64,000 nt of DNA from JADKIH01 sp031417555 (GCA_031417555.1 JANOVV010000028.1:62001-126000), one strand, 5' to 3'. Positions 24,884 through 32,795 are shown, numbered from the stretch's first letter. Notes: generated by a model from the letters alone, not told the origin. Translations and numbers: made by a program.

Positions 24884-27865
24884 ATGAAAAAGTTATTCTC
24901 TTCATACGTAAGATTACTTCTTTGTTTCTTTTTTGCATTTGCAAGTGTCTATTCGGTGCATGGACAAACTCAAATAATAAATTCAACAGCAAGCTGGAAA
25001 TATTTAGATAACGGGTCGAATCAGGATTCTAGTTGGAGGAGCAATGAATTTGATGATGGCTTATGGAAATCAGGAGCTGCCGATCTGGGTTATGGCAATT
25101 CCCCGCTTACTGAATTAAAGCCGGATCTAATCGGATATTATTTTAGAAAAGCAATTACTATTACTGATATTTCCTTATTCTCTGATTTTATTCTTAAGGT
25201 TAGACGCGATGATGGAATTGTAGTATATGTGAACAATGTGGAAGTATATCGAAATAATATGCCGACAGGATTAATTAATTATAACACAAAAGCGAAATCA
25301 ACATGTTCAGATGATGGAAGAACTGTTTTTAGTTTAACTGTCTTAAATACTTTTTTCCAGACCGGCACTAATGTTATTTCAGCAGAAGTACATAATTATT
25401 CAACTTCATCAAGTGATTTAACTTTTGAATTGCAATTAATAGGAAATTTGCTCCCAATAGCTTCGTGCGGTAAGCCAAATTCTAATTTATTTGGTAATCG
25501 AAATGTTTTGTCGACTTCTGCAGAAGTATATTGGGTACCGGTATCAGGAGTTTCTTCATACAATGTGGAATATAGAATTAGAAATGTTGGGGCTAATTAT
25601 TCATTGCCTTTAACAATAAATGCTATTTCTTTGGTATTGAATAATTTGTTACCATCAACCAATTATGAATTTATTGTTCAATCCATTTGTCAAGGCGCAG
25701 AAACGAGTGCTTTTTCATCAAGCGGCTGGTTCACGACAATTCCTTCAACCGGCCCTCCGCCGCCATGTGGAATACCTGATGCAAATACATTTAATGGAAA
25801 AGATTTTACGCAAAACTCTGCAGTAATATTTTGGGAACCTGTTGATGGAGTTGTGTCTTATAATTTTTTTTATAAAGAATATGAAGCTCCGGTCAACGAT
25901 TGGATTTTGGTCAATACAATGTCTGATTCTGTTTTTTTAAATAATTTAAGAAGCTCTACATTTTATGAATTTATAGTTCAATCTGTTTGCTCCGATAATA
26001 TTTTGAGTCAATTTTCTCTGAATATGTATTTTGAAACTCTTGATAATATTCCACCAATTATTTGTGAAATACCTGATACTGCTTTGTCTTTTGCAGATAA
26101 TATCACCTCAACATCAGCTAAACTTAACTGGACAACAGTTGCAGGTTCGCAATCTTATAATGTGGAGTACAGAATTTTTAATTCCGGTGATAATTATTCT
26201 CCGGCAACAAATACAACTTCAACTTCATTGGTTTTAAATAATTTGCTGTCGGCAACAAAGTATGAATATATAATTCAAACAGTTTGTAACGATTCAACAT
26301 TCAGCATTTTTTCAGTTGGCAAAATATTTACAACACAATCTATCATCGGGTCAAATGCGATAATCTTAAGGGGCCCTTACATGACAGTATCAACAAGTTC
26401 CGGAATTACTATTCAATGGAGAACAAATCTAGCAACTAATTCTCAGGTCAGATTTGGCCCTGATACAAACTTGCTTACCAATGTAATTAACAGTTCAATT
26501 GTTTCTACCGAGCATTCTATAACACTTGAGCAACTTTCTTCTAATACAAGATATTACTACTCTATTGGTCCAATCGGTTACATATTACAAGGAAACATTA
26601 ATAATTATTTTTATACCGCACCGGATGCAGGTAATCTTCAGCCTGTAAAATTCTGGGTAACCGGTGATTTTGGGAATGGAAGTTCCGCTCAAGCCGCAGT
26701 TCGTAATTCTTTCACAAATTATACTTCAGGTGAAAAGATAAATGGTTGGTTGTGGCTGGGAGATAATGCATATAATTCTGGTTCAGATCAGGATTATCAA
26801 TTAAAAGTGTTCGATGTTTATAATCCTATTTTTAAAAATATTCCTGTTTTTCCAGCACCGGGAAATCATGATTATGCTCAAAGCGGTTATCAGAGTGCTT
26901 CTTCACTCGGTGTAGATTTTCCGTATTTTAATATTTTTACATTACCATCAGCCGCAGGTACTGAGAAGTACTATTCTACCGATTATGCAAATATTCATTT
27001 TATTTCTCTGGATAGTTATGGATCCTATAATACTTCTTCAAGTGCTATGTTTAATTGGTTGAACAACGATTTGGCGAATAATACTCAACAATGGACGGTT
27101 GTATATTTTCATCATCCTCCATATTCGAAAGGGAGTCACAATTCCGATAATGAAGTGGAATTAATTGATATGAGAAATAATATAATTCCATTATTAGAAT
27201 CGTACGGTGTTGATTTAGTATTAAGCGGCCACAGTCACATTTATGAGAGAAGTTATTTCATGAAAGGTCATAAAGGCTTGGAAAATACTTTTAAATCATC
27301 ATTATATCCGATAGGAAATATCGTCCAGGCAGGTAGTGGCCCGTACTTAAAGACTACAAGAACAGGTAATGGAACAGTGTATGTTGTTTGTGGTGTTTCC
27401 GGACAGAGTGTAGGAGCAACAACACCGGGATATCCGCATAATGCAATGTTTAAATCAAACAACACCAGTAATGGAAGTTTAATGTTAGAGATAAGTGCAG
27501 GAAGTTTAACATGTAAGTATTTAACTTCTTTGGGAAATGTTGATGACCAATTTACAATACAAAAACCAAATAATACATTTCAATTTGAACGTAAAGTTTC
27601 TAAACCGGATGAAGTGGAAATAATACCGGTTATTTACCCAAATCCAACCTTGGGAGATATAAATATTGATATTAATCCTGCAGTTGAAATTGTAGTTTCT
27701 ATTTATAATGCAACCGGAAATATTTTTTATAAAAGAACATTTACGAAGGAAAGAAGCGGAAATATTCGAATTGATAAATTTGAATCAAATTTGAGTTCCG
27801 GTGTTTATATAATTAATGTTTCCGGAGATGGTTTTAATATTTCAAACAAGTTGGTAATTTATTAA
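24884..27865 (+). CDS. Secreted purple-acid-phosphatase-like enzyme with FN3 and T9SS domains
   Basis: A 993-residue exported protein; ATG at 24884 starts the signal peptide (MKKLFSSYVRLLLCFFFAFA, cleaved after HGQ). About 30-185 is a beta-sandwich-like region. Three fibronectin type III-like repeats follow (about 190-485, each with TSAxxxWxxVxGxxSYNxEY and NLLxxTxYEFIVQSxC). About 490-575 resembles the N-terminal domain of purple acid phosphatases. The metallophosphatase domain (about 590-825) has GDFGNG, WLGDNAY, APGNHDYA, YFHHPPYSKG and SGHSHIYERSY, so all metal ligand motifs are present. A T9SS type A sorting domain (VIYPNPTLGDINIDI to NKLVIY) ends it. It probably releases phosphate at the cell surface. 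It has regulon site 10 upstream. Confidence 0.92.
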   Translation: MKKLFSSYVRLLLCFFFAFASVYSVHGQTQIINSTASWKYLDNGSNQDSSWRSNEFDDGLWKSGAADLGYGNSPLTELKPDLIGYYFRKAITITDISLFSDFILKVRRDDGIVVYVNNVEVYRNNMPTGLINYNTKAKSTCSDDGRTVFSLTVLNTFFQTGTNVISAEVHNYSTSSSDLTFELQLIGNLLPIASCGKPNSNLFGNRNVLSTSAEVYWVPVSGVSSYNVEYRIRNVGANYSLPLTINAISLVLNNLLPSTNYEFIVQSICQGAETSAFSSSGWFTTIPSTGPPPPCGIPDANTFNGKDFTQNSAVIFWEPVDGVVSYNFFYKEYEAPVNDWILVNTMSDSVFLNNLRSSTFYEFIVQSVCSDNILSQFSLNMYFETLDNIPPIICEIPDTALSFADNITSTSAKLNWTTVAGSQSYNVEYRIFNSGDNYSPATNTTSTSLVLNNLLSATKYEYIIQTVCNDSTFSIFSVGKIFTTQSIIGSNAIILRGPYMTVSTSSGITIQWRTNLATNSQVRFGPDTNLLTNVINSSIVSTEHSITLEQLSSNTRYYYSIGPIGYILQGNINNYFYTAPDAGNLQPVKFWVTGDFGNGSSAQAAVRNSFTNYTSGEKINGWLWLGDNAYNSGSDQDYQLKVFDVYNPIFKNIPVFPAPGNHDYAQSGYQSASSLGVDFPYFNIFTLPSAAGTEKYYSTDYANIHFISLDSYGSYNTSSSAMFNWLNNDLANNTQQWTVVYFHHPPYSKGSHNSDNEVELIDMRNNIIPLLESYGVDLVLSGHSHIYERSYFMKGHKGLENTFKSSLYPIGNIVQAGSGPYLKTTRTGNGTVYVVCGVSGQSVGATTPGYPHNAMFKSNNTSNGSLMLEISAGSLTCKYLTSLGNVDDQFTIQKPNNTFQFERKVSKPDEVEIIPVIYPNPTLGDINIDINPAVEIVVSIYNATGNIFYKRTFTKERSGNIRIDKFESNLSSGVYIINVSGDGFNISNKLVIY

Positions 27866-27907
27866 AGACAAAACTGATCGTAAATAGGAAACATTAGAAA
27901 TGCTATG

Positions 27908-27943
27908 TGTGAATTTTGCAAGTTTTATTAAATGTTATGTAAT
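27908..27943 (+). promoter_or_regulatory. Direct-repeat activator site 11 (for the duplicated DUF2541 gene)
   Basis: GTGTGAATTTTGCAAG starts at 27907. Half-sites TTGCAAG (27916-27922) and ATGTAAT (27937-27943) are 21 bp apart. TTTG at 27968-27971 is 25 bp further. ATG is at 28018. Confidence 0.7.
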
Positions 27944-28017
27944 ATTATCTAATTAGTCATTGCGAACTTTGGATGTAATTAATAATTAAAATTTAACCAA
28001 TTAAATAATTCTTTAAG

Positions 28018-28845
28018 ATGAAAAAAACAATTAAAATTGCAGTACTTACTATTATTGGAAGTATTGGCTTGTCAAATGCACAAACACCTGCAGTTGTTTA
28101 CAGCGATAAAACCGGATGGCATAAAATCGGTGAAACTACGGTTGATTTTAAAAGAGATCGTGATGAAATTAAGATTATTGGAGCAGATCGATTTGCTGCA
28201 ATACAATTAAAAGTTGAAGATGCTCCAATTGATTTAATTTCATTGGAAGTGTTTTATGAGAGTGGCGATAAACAAGACATTGCGGTCCACTCTCCGATTC
28301 AAGCTCATGGGGAAAGCCGTATCATTGATTTAAACGGTGGAGAAAGAAGTCTGGACAAGATAGTGTTTGTTTATAAAACACTTCCAAACAGAAAAGATGA
28401 AAAAGCGGAGATCGAAATATGGGGATTAAAGACTAATACAAATGAAAAAATGGCATCTGGTAGTGAGAAAGAGGTTAACACAAGTTTGATGGTTAATGAT
28501 CAAAAAGGATGGCATAAAATCGGTGAAAGGTCTGTTGATTTTGTAAAAGATCACGATGAATTTGTAGTAATAGGAGCCGATCGTTTTTCTGCTATTAAAT
28601 TTCGCGTAACTGAAGCAGCGATTCAATTAATGAATTTAAAAGTTTACTACGAATCGGGAGATATGCAAAATATTCCTGTTAATTCACCTGTTTTAGCTGG
28701 AACTGATAGTAAAGCTTTTGATTTGAATGGTGGAGAAAGAAATTTAAAGAAAATTGTATTTGAATATAAAACTCTTCCAAATCAGAAGGCTGAAAAGGCT
28801 TTTGTTGCTCTTTGGGGATTAAAAACAAATATGGTTGTGAGATAA
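28018..28845 (+). CDS. Exported protein with two DUF2541-like domains
   Basis: A 275-residue protein with a signal peptide (MKKTIKIAVLTIIGSIGLSN, cleaved near AQT). The rest is two copies of one ~110-residue beta-rich domain (about 28-137 and 160-270). Both contain GWHKIGE, VDF, IIGADRF or VIGADRF, YESGD, a DLNGGER segment, KIVF.YKTLPN and WGLKTN. The GADRFxxxxxxV..YxSG pattern resembles DUF2541, a periplasmic family of unknown function. Regulon site 11 lies upstream and a perfect terminator follows, so it is monocistronic. Confidence 0.8.
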   Translation: MKKTIKIAVLTIIGSIGLSNAQTPAVVYSDKTGWHKIGETTVDFKRDRDEIKIIGADRFAAIQLKVEDAPIDLISLEVFYESGDKQDIAVHSPIQAHGESRIIDLNGGERSLDKIVFVYKTLPNRKDEKAEIEIWGLKTNTNEKMASGSEKEVNTSLMVNDQKGWHKIGERSVDFVKDHDEFVVIGADRFSAIKFRVTEAAIQLMNLKVYYESGDMQNIPVNSPVLAGTDSKAFDLNGGERNLKKIVFEYKTLPNQKAEKAFVALWGLKTNMVVR

Positions 28846-28854
28846 TAGAAAATG

Positions 28855-28892
28855 AAACCGTGCGGGAATAAAAAATCTTGCACGGTTTTTTT
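28855..28892 (+). terminator. Intrinsic terminator after the DUF2541-like gene
   Basis: AAACCGTGCGGG (28855-28866) pairs with CTTGCACGGTTT (28877-28888), with one G-U pair, followed by T residues. Confidence 0.85.
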
Positions 28893-28968
28893 ATGAATTA
28901 TTTAATAATGGGAATTCATTAGGTTCAGTTTTCTTCAAAAGTAAACAGCATTTTAAAGCCAAAAAACT

Positions 28969-28996
28969 ATATAACTTTTTGATATTAAAATATAAC
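28969..28996 (+). promoter_or_regulatory. Direct-repeat activator site 12 (for 58-aa/DUF4199 genes)
   Basis: ATATAAC is found at 28969-28975 and identically at 28990-28996, 21 bp apart. GGCATATTTG has TTTG at 29021-29024, 25 bp further. ATG is at 29055. Confidence 0.65.
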
Positions 28997-29054
28997 ACTA
29001 TTTTTATTAAAGGAGGCATATTTGTTCAGCCTAATTATATAAAAATAATTTGTT

Positions 29055-29231
29055 ATGAACAAAAACTCTAAGAAACAAAAAATTACAAAAAAAATTAATC
29101 CGGATAAGAATCCGGAAATGAAAATTAGGCTAAACCTGAATGATGAAAATGATGAAGATTTCATTCAGCATCAGGAAAAAGTTTCAAGGCTTTTAAATAG
29201 ATTGCAGGAAGCTAAAAGTACATTTCAATAG
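29055..29231 (+). CDS. Small charged protein, 58 residues
   Basis: A 58-residue highly charged protein (MNKNSKKQKITKKINPDKNP, then MKIRLNLNDENDEDFIQHQE and a C-terminal helix). Basic N-terminal and acidic middle parts. I recognise no family. It follows regulon site 12 at the usual distance and lies 34 bp before the DUF4199 gene, probably in one transcript. Confidence 0.6.
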   Translation: MNKNSKKQKITKKINPDKNPEMKIRLNLNDENDEDFIQHQEKVSRLLNRLQEAKSTFQ

Positions 29232-29265
29232 AGGACGATTAAATATTTAAAAATTTGAACTATTT

Positions 29266-29751
29266 ATGAAAAAAGATGAAGTGTCCGTTTTTAATACCGG
29301 AATAAAATCAGGTTTAATTATTAGCGTTATATTAATAATATATTTTTTGATTATGCGAAGCTTTCATCTAACAGGAAGTGCCCCTGCATGGGGATTTAAC
29401 TTTATTATAATTCTTGCAGGAATTACTTTTACATATCGTTATTATAGAACTCAAACCAAACTTAATATCGAATACCTGCCTGGCCTGTTATTAGGAAGTT
29501 TAACAACTATTGTTTGCACTGTTTTATTTACCATTTTTGTTTACATATATTTTTCAATGATTGATCCTGTATCATTAAATTTTCTTAACAATAATATTCT
29601 TTTTATGAGTGGACAATTGACACCATTGAAAGCATCAGCGGCAACATTAATTGAAGGTATTTGTTCTGGCTTTATAATTTCTTTTATGATGATGCAGTAT
29701 TACAAATCCGGATTTAAAAATCAATTGGGTGAGAAAAAAGCTCATGGCTGA
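29266..29751 (+). CDS. DUF4199-family membrane protein
   Basis: A 161-residue membrane protein with four predicted helices (about 14-32, 45-60, 70-95 and 125-145). The GIKSGLIISVILIIYFLIMR start and the short TYRYYRTQTKLNIEYLPGLL loop match DUF4199, a family nearly confined to Bacteroidetes and of unknown function. It is the second gene of a two-gene unit under regulon site 12. Confidence 0.75.
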   Translation: MKKDEVSVFNTGIKSGLIISVILIIYFLIMRSFHLTGSAPAWGFNFIIILAGITFTYRYYRTQTKLNIEYLPGLLLGSLTTIVCTVLFTIFVYIYFSMIDPVSLNFLNNNILFMSGQLTPLKASAATLIEGICSGFIISFMMMQYYKSGFKNQLGEKKAHG

Positions 29752-29887
29752 AAGTTTTTTTTTCTTAATATAAATTTTCTCAGACAATTATATAGAATTA
29801 TTTTTTTTATTTCTAATTACTGAAGAACAATTAAATTGTTTGTTCATGATTCTAATTTTTAATATTTATTGGATAGGCCGGATATGC

Positions 29888-29922
29888 GTGAATATTGTAA
29901 TTTTTAAGTGAGATTGTGTAAC
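29888..29922 (+). promoter_or_regulatory. Direct-repeat activator site 13 (for the 78-aa gene)
   Basis: Half-sites TTGTAAT (29895-29901, preceded by GCGTGAATA) and GTGTAAC (29916-29922, preceded by GTGAGATT) are 21 bp apart. GATATTTGTAC has TTTG at 29948-29951, 26 bp further. ATG is at 29989. Confidence 0.75.
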
Positions 29923-29988
29923 ACCATCTTCTTTTTAGATTAAGATATTTGTACAATAAATTTATTTCATAGTTTAATACTAAAAGAT

Positions 29989-30225
29989 ATGACTGAAAAT
30001 CAAAAAGACCAAGTGGTTCAAGACAACCAGAATGGTAAGCAAAGTAATGTTAACCCTAGCGCTCCCACAAAAGAGAACAATCCATCCGAAAAAACAGCCG
30101 TTAAAGAAGATGAAAAAGTAAAACCAATTCCGGCTCAAGAGGAAAAAGAGCATGAGCCTCGCGAGCATCCTCATGAGGTTTCTATTCCTGTTGCTTCTAA
30201 TGGAACTACTAAAGGAAGTATTTAA
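29989..30225 (+). CDS. Small low-complexity Pro/Glu/Lys-rich protein
   Basis: A 78-residue protein without hydrophobic segments, dominated by Pro, Glu, Lys, Asn and His (KENNPSEKTAVKEDEKVKPI, EEKEHEPREHPHEV). It is probably disordered, as many bacterial desiccation or osmotic stress proteins are; that role is only an inference. It has a complete regulon promoter (site 13). A 48-residue ORF follows 85 bp downstream, with an inverted pair (CACGGG/CCCGTG) in between that may be a weak terminator or processing hairpin. Confidence 0.65.
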   Translation: MTENQKDQVVQDNQNGKQSNVNPSAPTKENNPSEKTAVKEDEKVKPIPAQEEKEHEPREHPHEVSIPVASNGTTKGSI

Positions 30226-30310
30226 TTAAAAAATAGCACGGGTTTTATATATCGTTATTCAAAAATAGAATTGTTGTTATATAATTCCCGTGTTTATTAA
30301 AACCTAAAAC

Positions 30311-30457
30311 ATGAAAAAGAATATCCCGGTTCAAAAAATTAGTTTGTCTAAAAAGATAAAAGTCAGATTAGATCACAAAACGCTGATCATTATAAATAAA
30401 TTATCTTCCCTCGAAGTGTGGAAAAAACTTTATCCGGAAGCAAGGATAATACAGTAA
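30311..30457 (+). CDS. Very small basic protein, 48 residues
   Basis: A 48-residue ORF (MKKNIPVQKISLSKKIKVRL, then VWKKLYPEARIIQ). It has a basic N-terminus and sits between two regulon genes on the same strand. No family recognised, and the call rests on coding-like composition and position only. Confidence 0.45.
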   Translation: MKKNIPVQKISLSKKIKVRLDHKTLIIINKLSSLEVWKKLYPEARIIQ

Positions 30458-30536
30458 TGTATTTGAGGTCTATCTTATCTTTGGATAGGAATGATTGATA
30501 ATTTATGTTGTATCCTCAAATAACCTTGAATCATGA

Positions 30537-30571
30537 GTGAATTATGTAACTATTTTTAATTTTATTGTAAT
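30537..30571 (+). promoter_or_regulatory. Direct-repeat activator site 14 (for the 54-aa gene)
   Basis: GTGAATTATGTAAC starts at 30537. Half-sites ATGTAAC (30544-30550) and TTGTAAT (30565-30571) are 21 bp apart. TTTA at 30596-30599 is 25 bp further. ATG is at 30647. Confidence 0.75.
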
Positions 30572-30646
30572 TCACTTTGCTTTTTTGTTTACACCTTTAT
30601 ATAAAATAAATTTAATAAAGATTAACCAATATTAAAATTAAAAATT

Positions 30647-30811
30647 ATGCAAACCGAGGAAATGAAAGAAACGATAAGAACAAAAAATGAACTTATCATC
30701 AATCAAACCAGAAGAATTAGTTTACTTGAAGATAAATTGTCGGAATTAAGAAAATTGTATTTTAATCTTAAACATGCTGATGTATTAATACACTTAAAGT
30801 CGGCTATCTAA
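30647..30811 (+). CDS. Small helical protein, 54 residues
   Basis: A 54-residue protein that looks entirely helical with heptad spacing (RRISLLEDKLSELRKLYFNL), a possible small coiled coil. No family recognised. Support for a real gene is the complete regulon promoter (site 14) upstream. It is the last regulon member seen in the window and converges on the YgjV-like gene. Confidence 0.6.
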   Translation: MQTEEMKETIRTKNELIINQTRRISLLEDKLSELRKLYFNLKHADVLIHLKSAI

Positions 30812-30865
30812 AGCTATATTTTATTTCAGCTTTAGTCTCAACACTGGTTTGTAATTAATTTTAAT

Positions 30866-31501
30866 TCAGGATATTTCTTTTAAATAACATTCATTACTAT
30901 CAATATTTATTTTTTTAAATTTCATAATTTTCAAAAATTGAATATGATTTTTATTAATTACTCCTTTGTAAACAATTTTTTTTACACCTTTTGATTTTAA
31001 GTATTCATTTTCTTTGTCAAAAATAAATCTTCCAACTTTGTAATCACGGTATTTAGGCACTGTATAGTTTATTTTTACATAAGCAATTCCTTCCGAAGTA
31101 TATTTTGCTACAAAAATGTTAGCGAAAGCTAAATCTCTTAATACAATAAATCGCAACTCATTTTCTTTATCCTGAAGAGAAAAATCCGGAAAAAATGCAT
31201 GTATGTCTTTTTGATAAAACGAATAATATTTTTGAATAAGAGGGTCGTTTGGAAGAAATTCAATTAAATCAAAATCTTCGTCCGTATTGTAAATTTTTAT
31301 TAAATAATATATGTTAATGCATAAAAGAAAACTATTTGTTATAATTATAGGAAGAGCATCAATCATTAATCCGTATAAAATGAATGAAAGTGATCCCAGG
31401 CTATTTAACCAGCGAAACCGGATTTCGTTATTAACTAAAAGTGAAACAGCTAAAAGAATAAAAGCAATATATCCAAGGATAACAGGTAAAGTTTCTTTCA
31501 T
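30866..31501 (-). CDS. YgjV-like membrane protein with GNAT-like C-terminal domain
   Basis: A 211-residue protein. Residues 1-70 have about three membrane helices (VILGYIAFILLAVSLLVNNE, WLNSLGSLSFILYGLMIDAL, IITNSFLLCINIYYLIKIY) in the pattern of YgjV-type membrane domains. Residues 75-211 are soluble; strands FIVLRDLAFANIFVAKY and AYVKINYTVPKYRDYKVGRF, then YLKSKGVKKIVYKGVINKNH, resemble the GNAT acetyltransferase fold. This fusion occurs in Bacteroidetes as an uncharacterised family. No promoter of the regulon type is seen. Confidence 0.65.
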   Translation of the reverse strand: MKETLPVILGYIAFILLAVSLLVNNEIRFRWLNSLGSLSFILYGLMIDALPIIITNSFLLCINIYYLIKIYNTDEDFDLIEFLPNDPLIQKYYSFYQKDIHAFFPDFSLQDKENELRFIVLRDLAFANIFVAKYTSEGIAYVKINYTVPKYRDYKVGRFIFDKENEYLKSKGVKKIVYKGVINKNHIQFLKIMKFKKINIDSNECYLKEIS

Positions 31502-31659
31502 CTCTATATTTTTATAATTGAAAATATTAAAACAAAATAATCAAAACGCATCAGCTGAAAAATGCGTGTCGCTAATGTTAGAAAAATTATTCATAAATCA
31601 TAAAATTATTCAAAATTCAGCTTTTAACAAGTTATTCTTTAATTAATCAAAAATTTATC

Positions 31660-31689
31660 TTGACAATACTATTATTATAATCTATATTG
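31660..31689 (+). promoter_or_regulatory. Likely promoter of the cysteine operon leader
   Basis: TTG (31660-31662) and TATATTG (31683-31689) are separated by 20 bp, fitting the Bacteroidetes -33/-7 promoter. Transcription would begin about 10 nt before the leader ATG at 31705. Confidence 0.5.
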
Positions 31690-31704
31690 CATAATAATTA
31701 AACA

Positions 31705-31794
31705 ATGAAACATTTAATCGCATATACGCTTTGCACATCTTGTTGTCGTTCCCACGAGAGTATCGTTGTGGTGGACAATGATAATTGTGTTTAA
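31705..31794 (+). CDS. Cysteine-codon leader peptide (attenuator)
   Basis: A 29-codon ORF encoding MKHLIAYTLCTSCCRSHESI and then VVVDNDNCV. Cys codons are at 10, 13, 14 and 28, three of them within five codons (31732-31746), an enrichment unlikely by chance in such a short AT-rich ORF. It lies 66 bp upstream of the cysteine synthase gene and is followed by a perfect terminator. The segment TGGTGGA (31769-31775), inside the ORF after the Cys codons, can pair with TCCACCA (31822-31828), the left arm of the terminator. This fits ribosome-stalling attenuation in response to charged tRNA-Cys. The peptide itself probably has no other role. Confidence 0.75.
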   Translation: MKHLIAYTLCTSCCRSHESIVVVDNDNCV

Positions 31795-31818
31795 GTTTAA
31801 AAACATATCTCTAAGAAG

Positions 31819-31848
31819 AGCTCCACCAACAGGTGGAGCTTTTTTTTT
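31819..31848 (+). terminator. Attenuator terminator of the cysteine operon
   Basis: AGCTCCACC (31819-31827) pairs perfectly with GGTGGAGCT (31832-31840), with a 4-nt loop and eight or more T residues. It lies between the leader stop (31794) and the first operon gene (31860). The left arm also pairs with leader segment 31769-31775 as a possible antiterminator. Confidence 0.88.
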
Positions 31849-31859
31849 GACCTAATATT

Positions 31860-32795
31860 ATGATAGACTCAAAATATATAATAGATACGACTTTGTTGCG
31901 GAAGGCAGAAGCTTTAAGCAAGCAAATTGGCAATACGCCTGTGCATCAGTTTCGGCATTGGAAAAATAGAAATATCAGGGTATTGGCTAAGATGGAGTGG
32001 AAGCAATTATCGGGTAGTGTAAAGGCCAGAGCAGCGTATTCCATAATTTTAAGTGCCATTCGAGAAGGGAGATTAACACAAGGCAAGCATTTGTTAGATG
32101 CTACAAGCGGAAATACAGGTATTGCCTACGCTGTAATCTGTAAAAAATTAAACCTTAGAATTACCTTATGCCTACCGGAAAATGCTTCACAAGAAAGGAA
32201 AGACATACTTAATGAGCTGGGAGTAGATATCGTTTTCACATCACCCTTTGAAGGAACAGATGGCGCTCAGGAAACTGCACTGGAATTATTCAATCAAAAT
32301 CAGTCAAAGTATTTTTATGCAGATCAATACAAAAATCAACAAAATTGGAAAGCGCATTATTATACTACTGCACCTGAAATTTTAATGTCTGTGCCCGGTA
32401 TTACCCATTTTGTTGCCGGACTTGGAACTACAGGAACATTTACAGGAACAGGAAGAAGACTCAAAGATTCAAATCAATCAATAAAACTCATTTCTCTACA
32501 ACCCGATTATCCATTGCATGGCATGGAGGGTTGGAAACATTTAGAAACAGCTGTCGTTCCTGCTATTTATGATGCCGGATTAGCAGATGAAACGGAATTA
32601 ATCAGTACCGAAGAAGCCTATTTAACTATTCGTACTATTTTTAAACAAGATGGTATTTTATTAAGTCCCTCTTCAGCAGCAAATCTTGCCGGTGCTTTTC
32701 GTATTGCAGAAAAATCCGAAAATAATATAGTGGTAACTATTTTACCTGATAATGCAGATAAATATAAAGAAGTAATTAAATTTCTGAATTTATGA
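31860..32795 (+). CDS. cysM: PLP-dependent cysteine synthase (CysM-like)
   Basis: A 311-residue fold-type II PLP enzyme. PLP Lys K55 is in LSGSVKARAAY, the substrate loop is DATSGNTGIA (residues 80-89), the phosphate-binding loop is GLGTTGTFTGTGRR, and SPSSAANLAGA provides the pyridine-nitrogen Ser. It joins O-acetyl- or O-phosphoserine with a sulfur donor. The neighbours (JAMM protease, sulfur carrier, activating enzyme) argue that the donor is a carrier-protein thiocarboxylate, as for mycobacterial CysM with CysO. Its stop overlaps the JAMM gene start by 4 bp. Expression is probably set by the leader-peptide attenuator. Confidence 0.9.
   Translation: MIDSKYIIDTTLLRKAEALSKQIGNTPVHQFRHWKNRNIRVLAKMEWKQLSGSVKARAAYSIILSAIREGRLTQGKHLLDATSGNTGIAYAVICKKLNLRITLCLPENASQERKDILNELGVDIVFTSPFEGTDGAQETALELFNQNQSKYFYADQYKNQQNWKAHYYTTAPEILMSVPGITHFVAGLGTTGTFTGTGRRLKDSNQSIKLISLQPDYPLHGMEGWKHLETAVVPAIYDAGLADETELISTEEAYLTIRTIFKQDGILLSPSSAANLAGAFRIAEKSENNIVVTILPDNADKYKEVIKFLNL

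Noticed and set aside
31660..31680. Sigma-70 promoter TTGACA with TATAAT before the cysteine leader
   Set aside because: TTGACA and the TATAAT-like sequence are only about 10 bp apart; the TTG-N20-TATATTG reading fits Bacteroidetes promoters.
31502..31859. SAM- or other sulfur-related riboswitch before the cysteine operon
   Set aside because: I see no recognisable riboswitch core; a translated Cys-rich leader plus terminator explains the region better.
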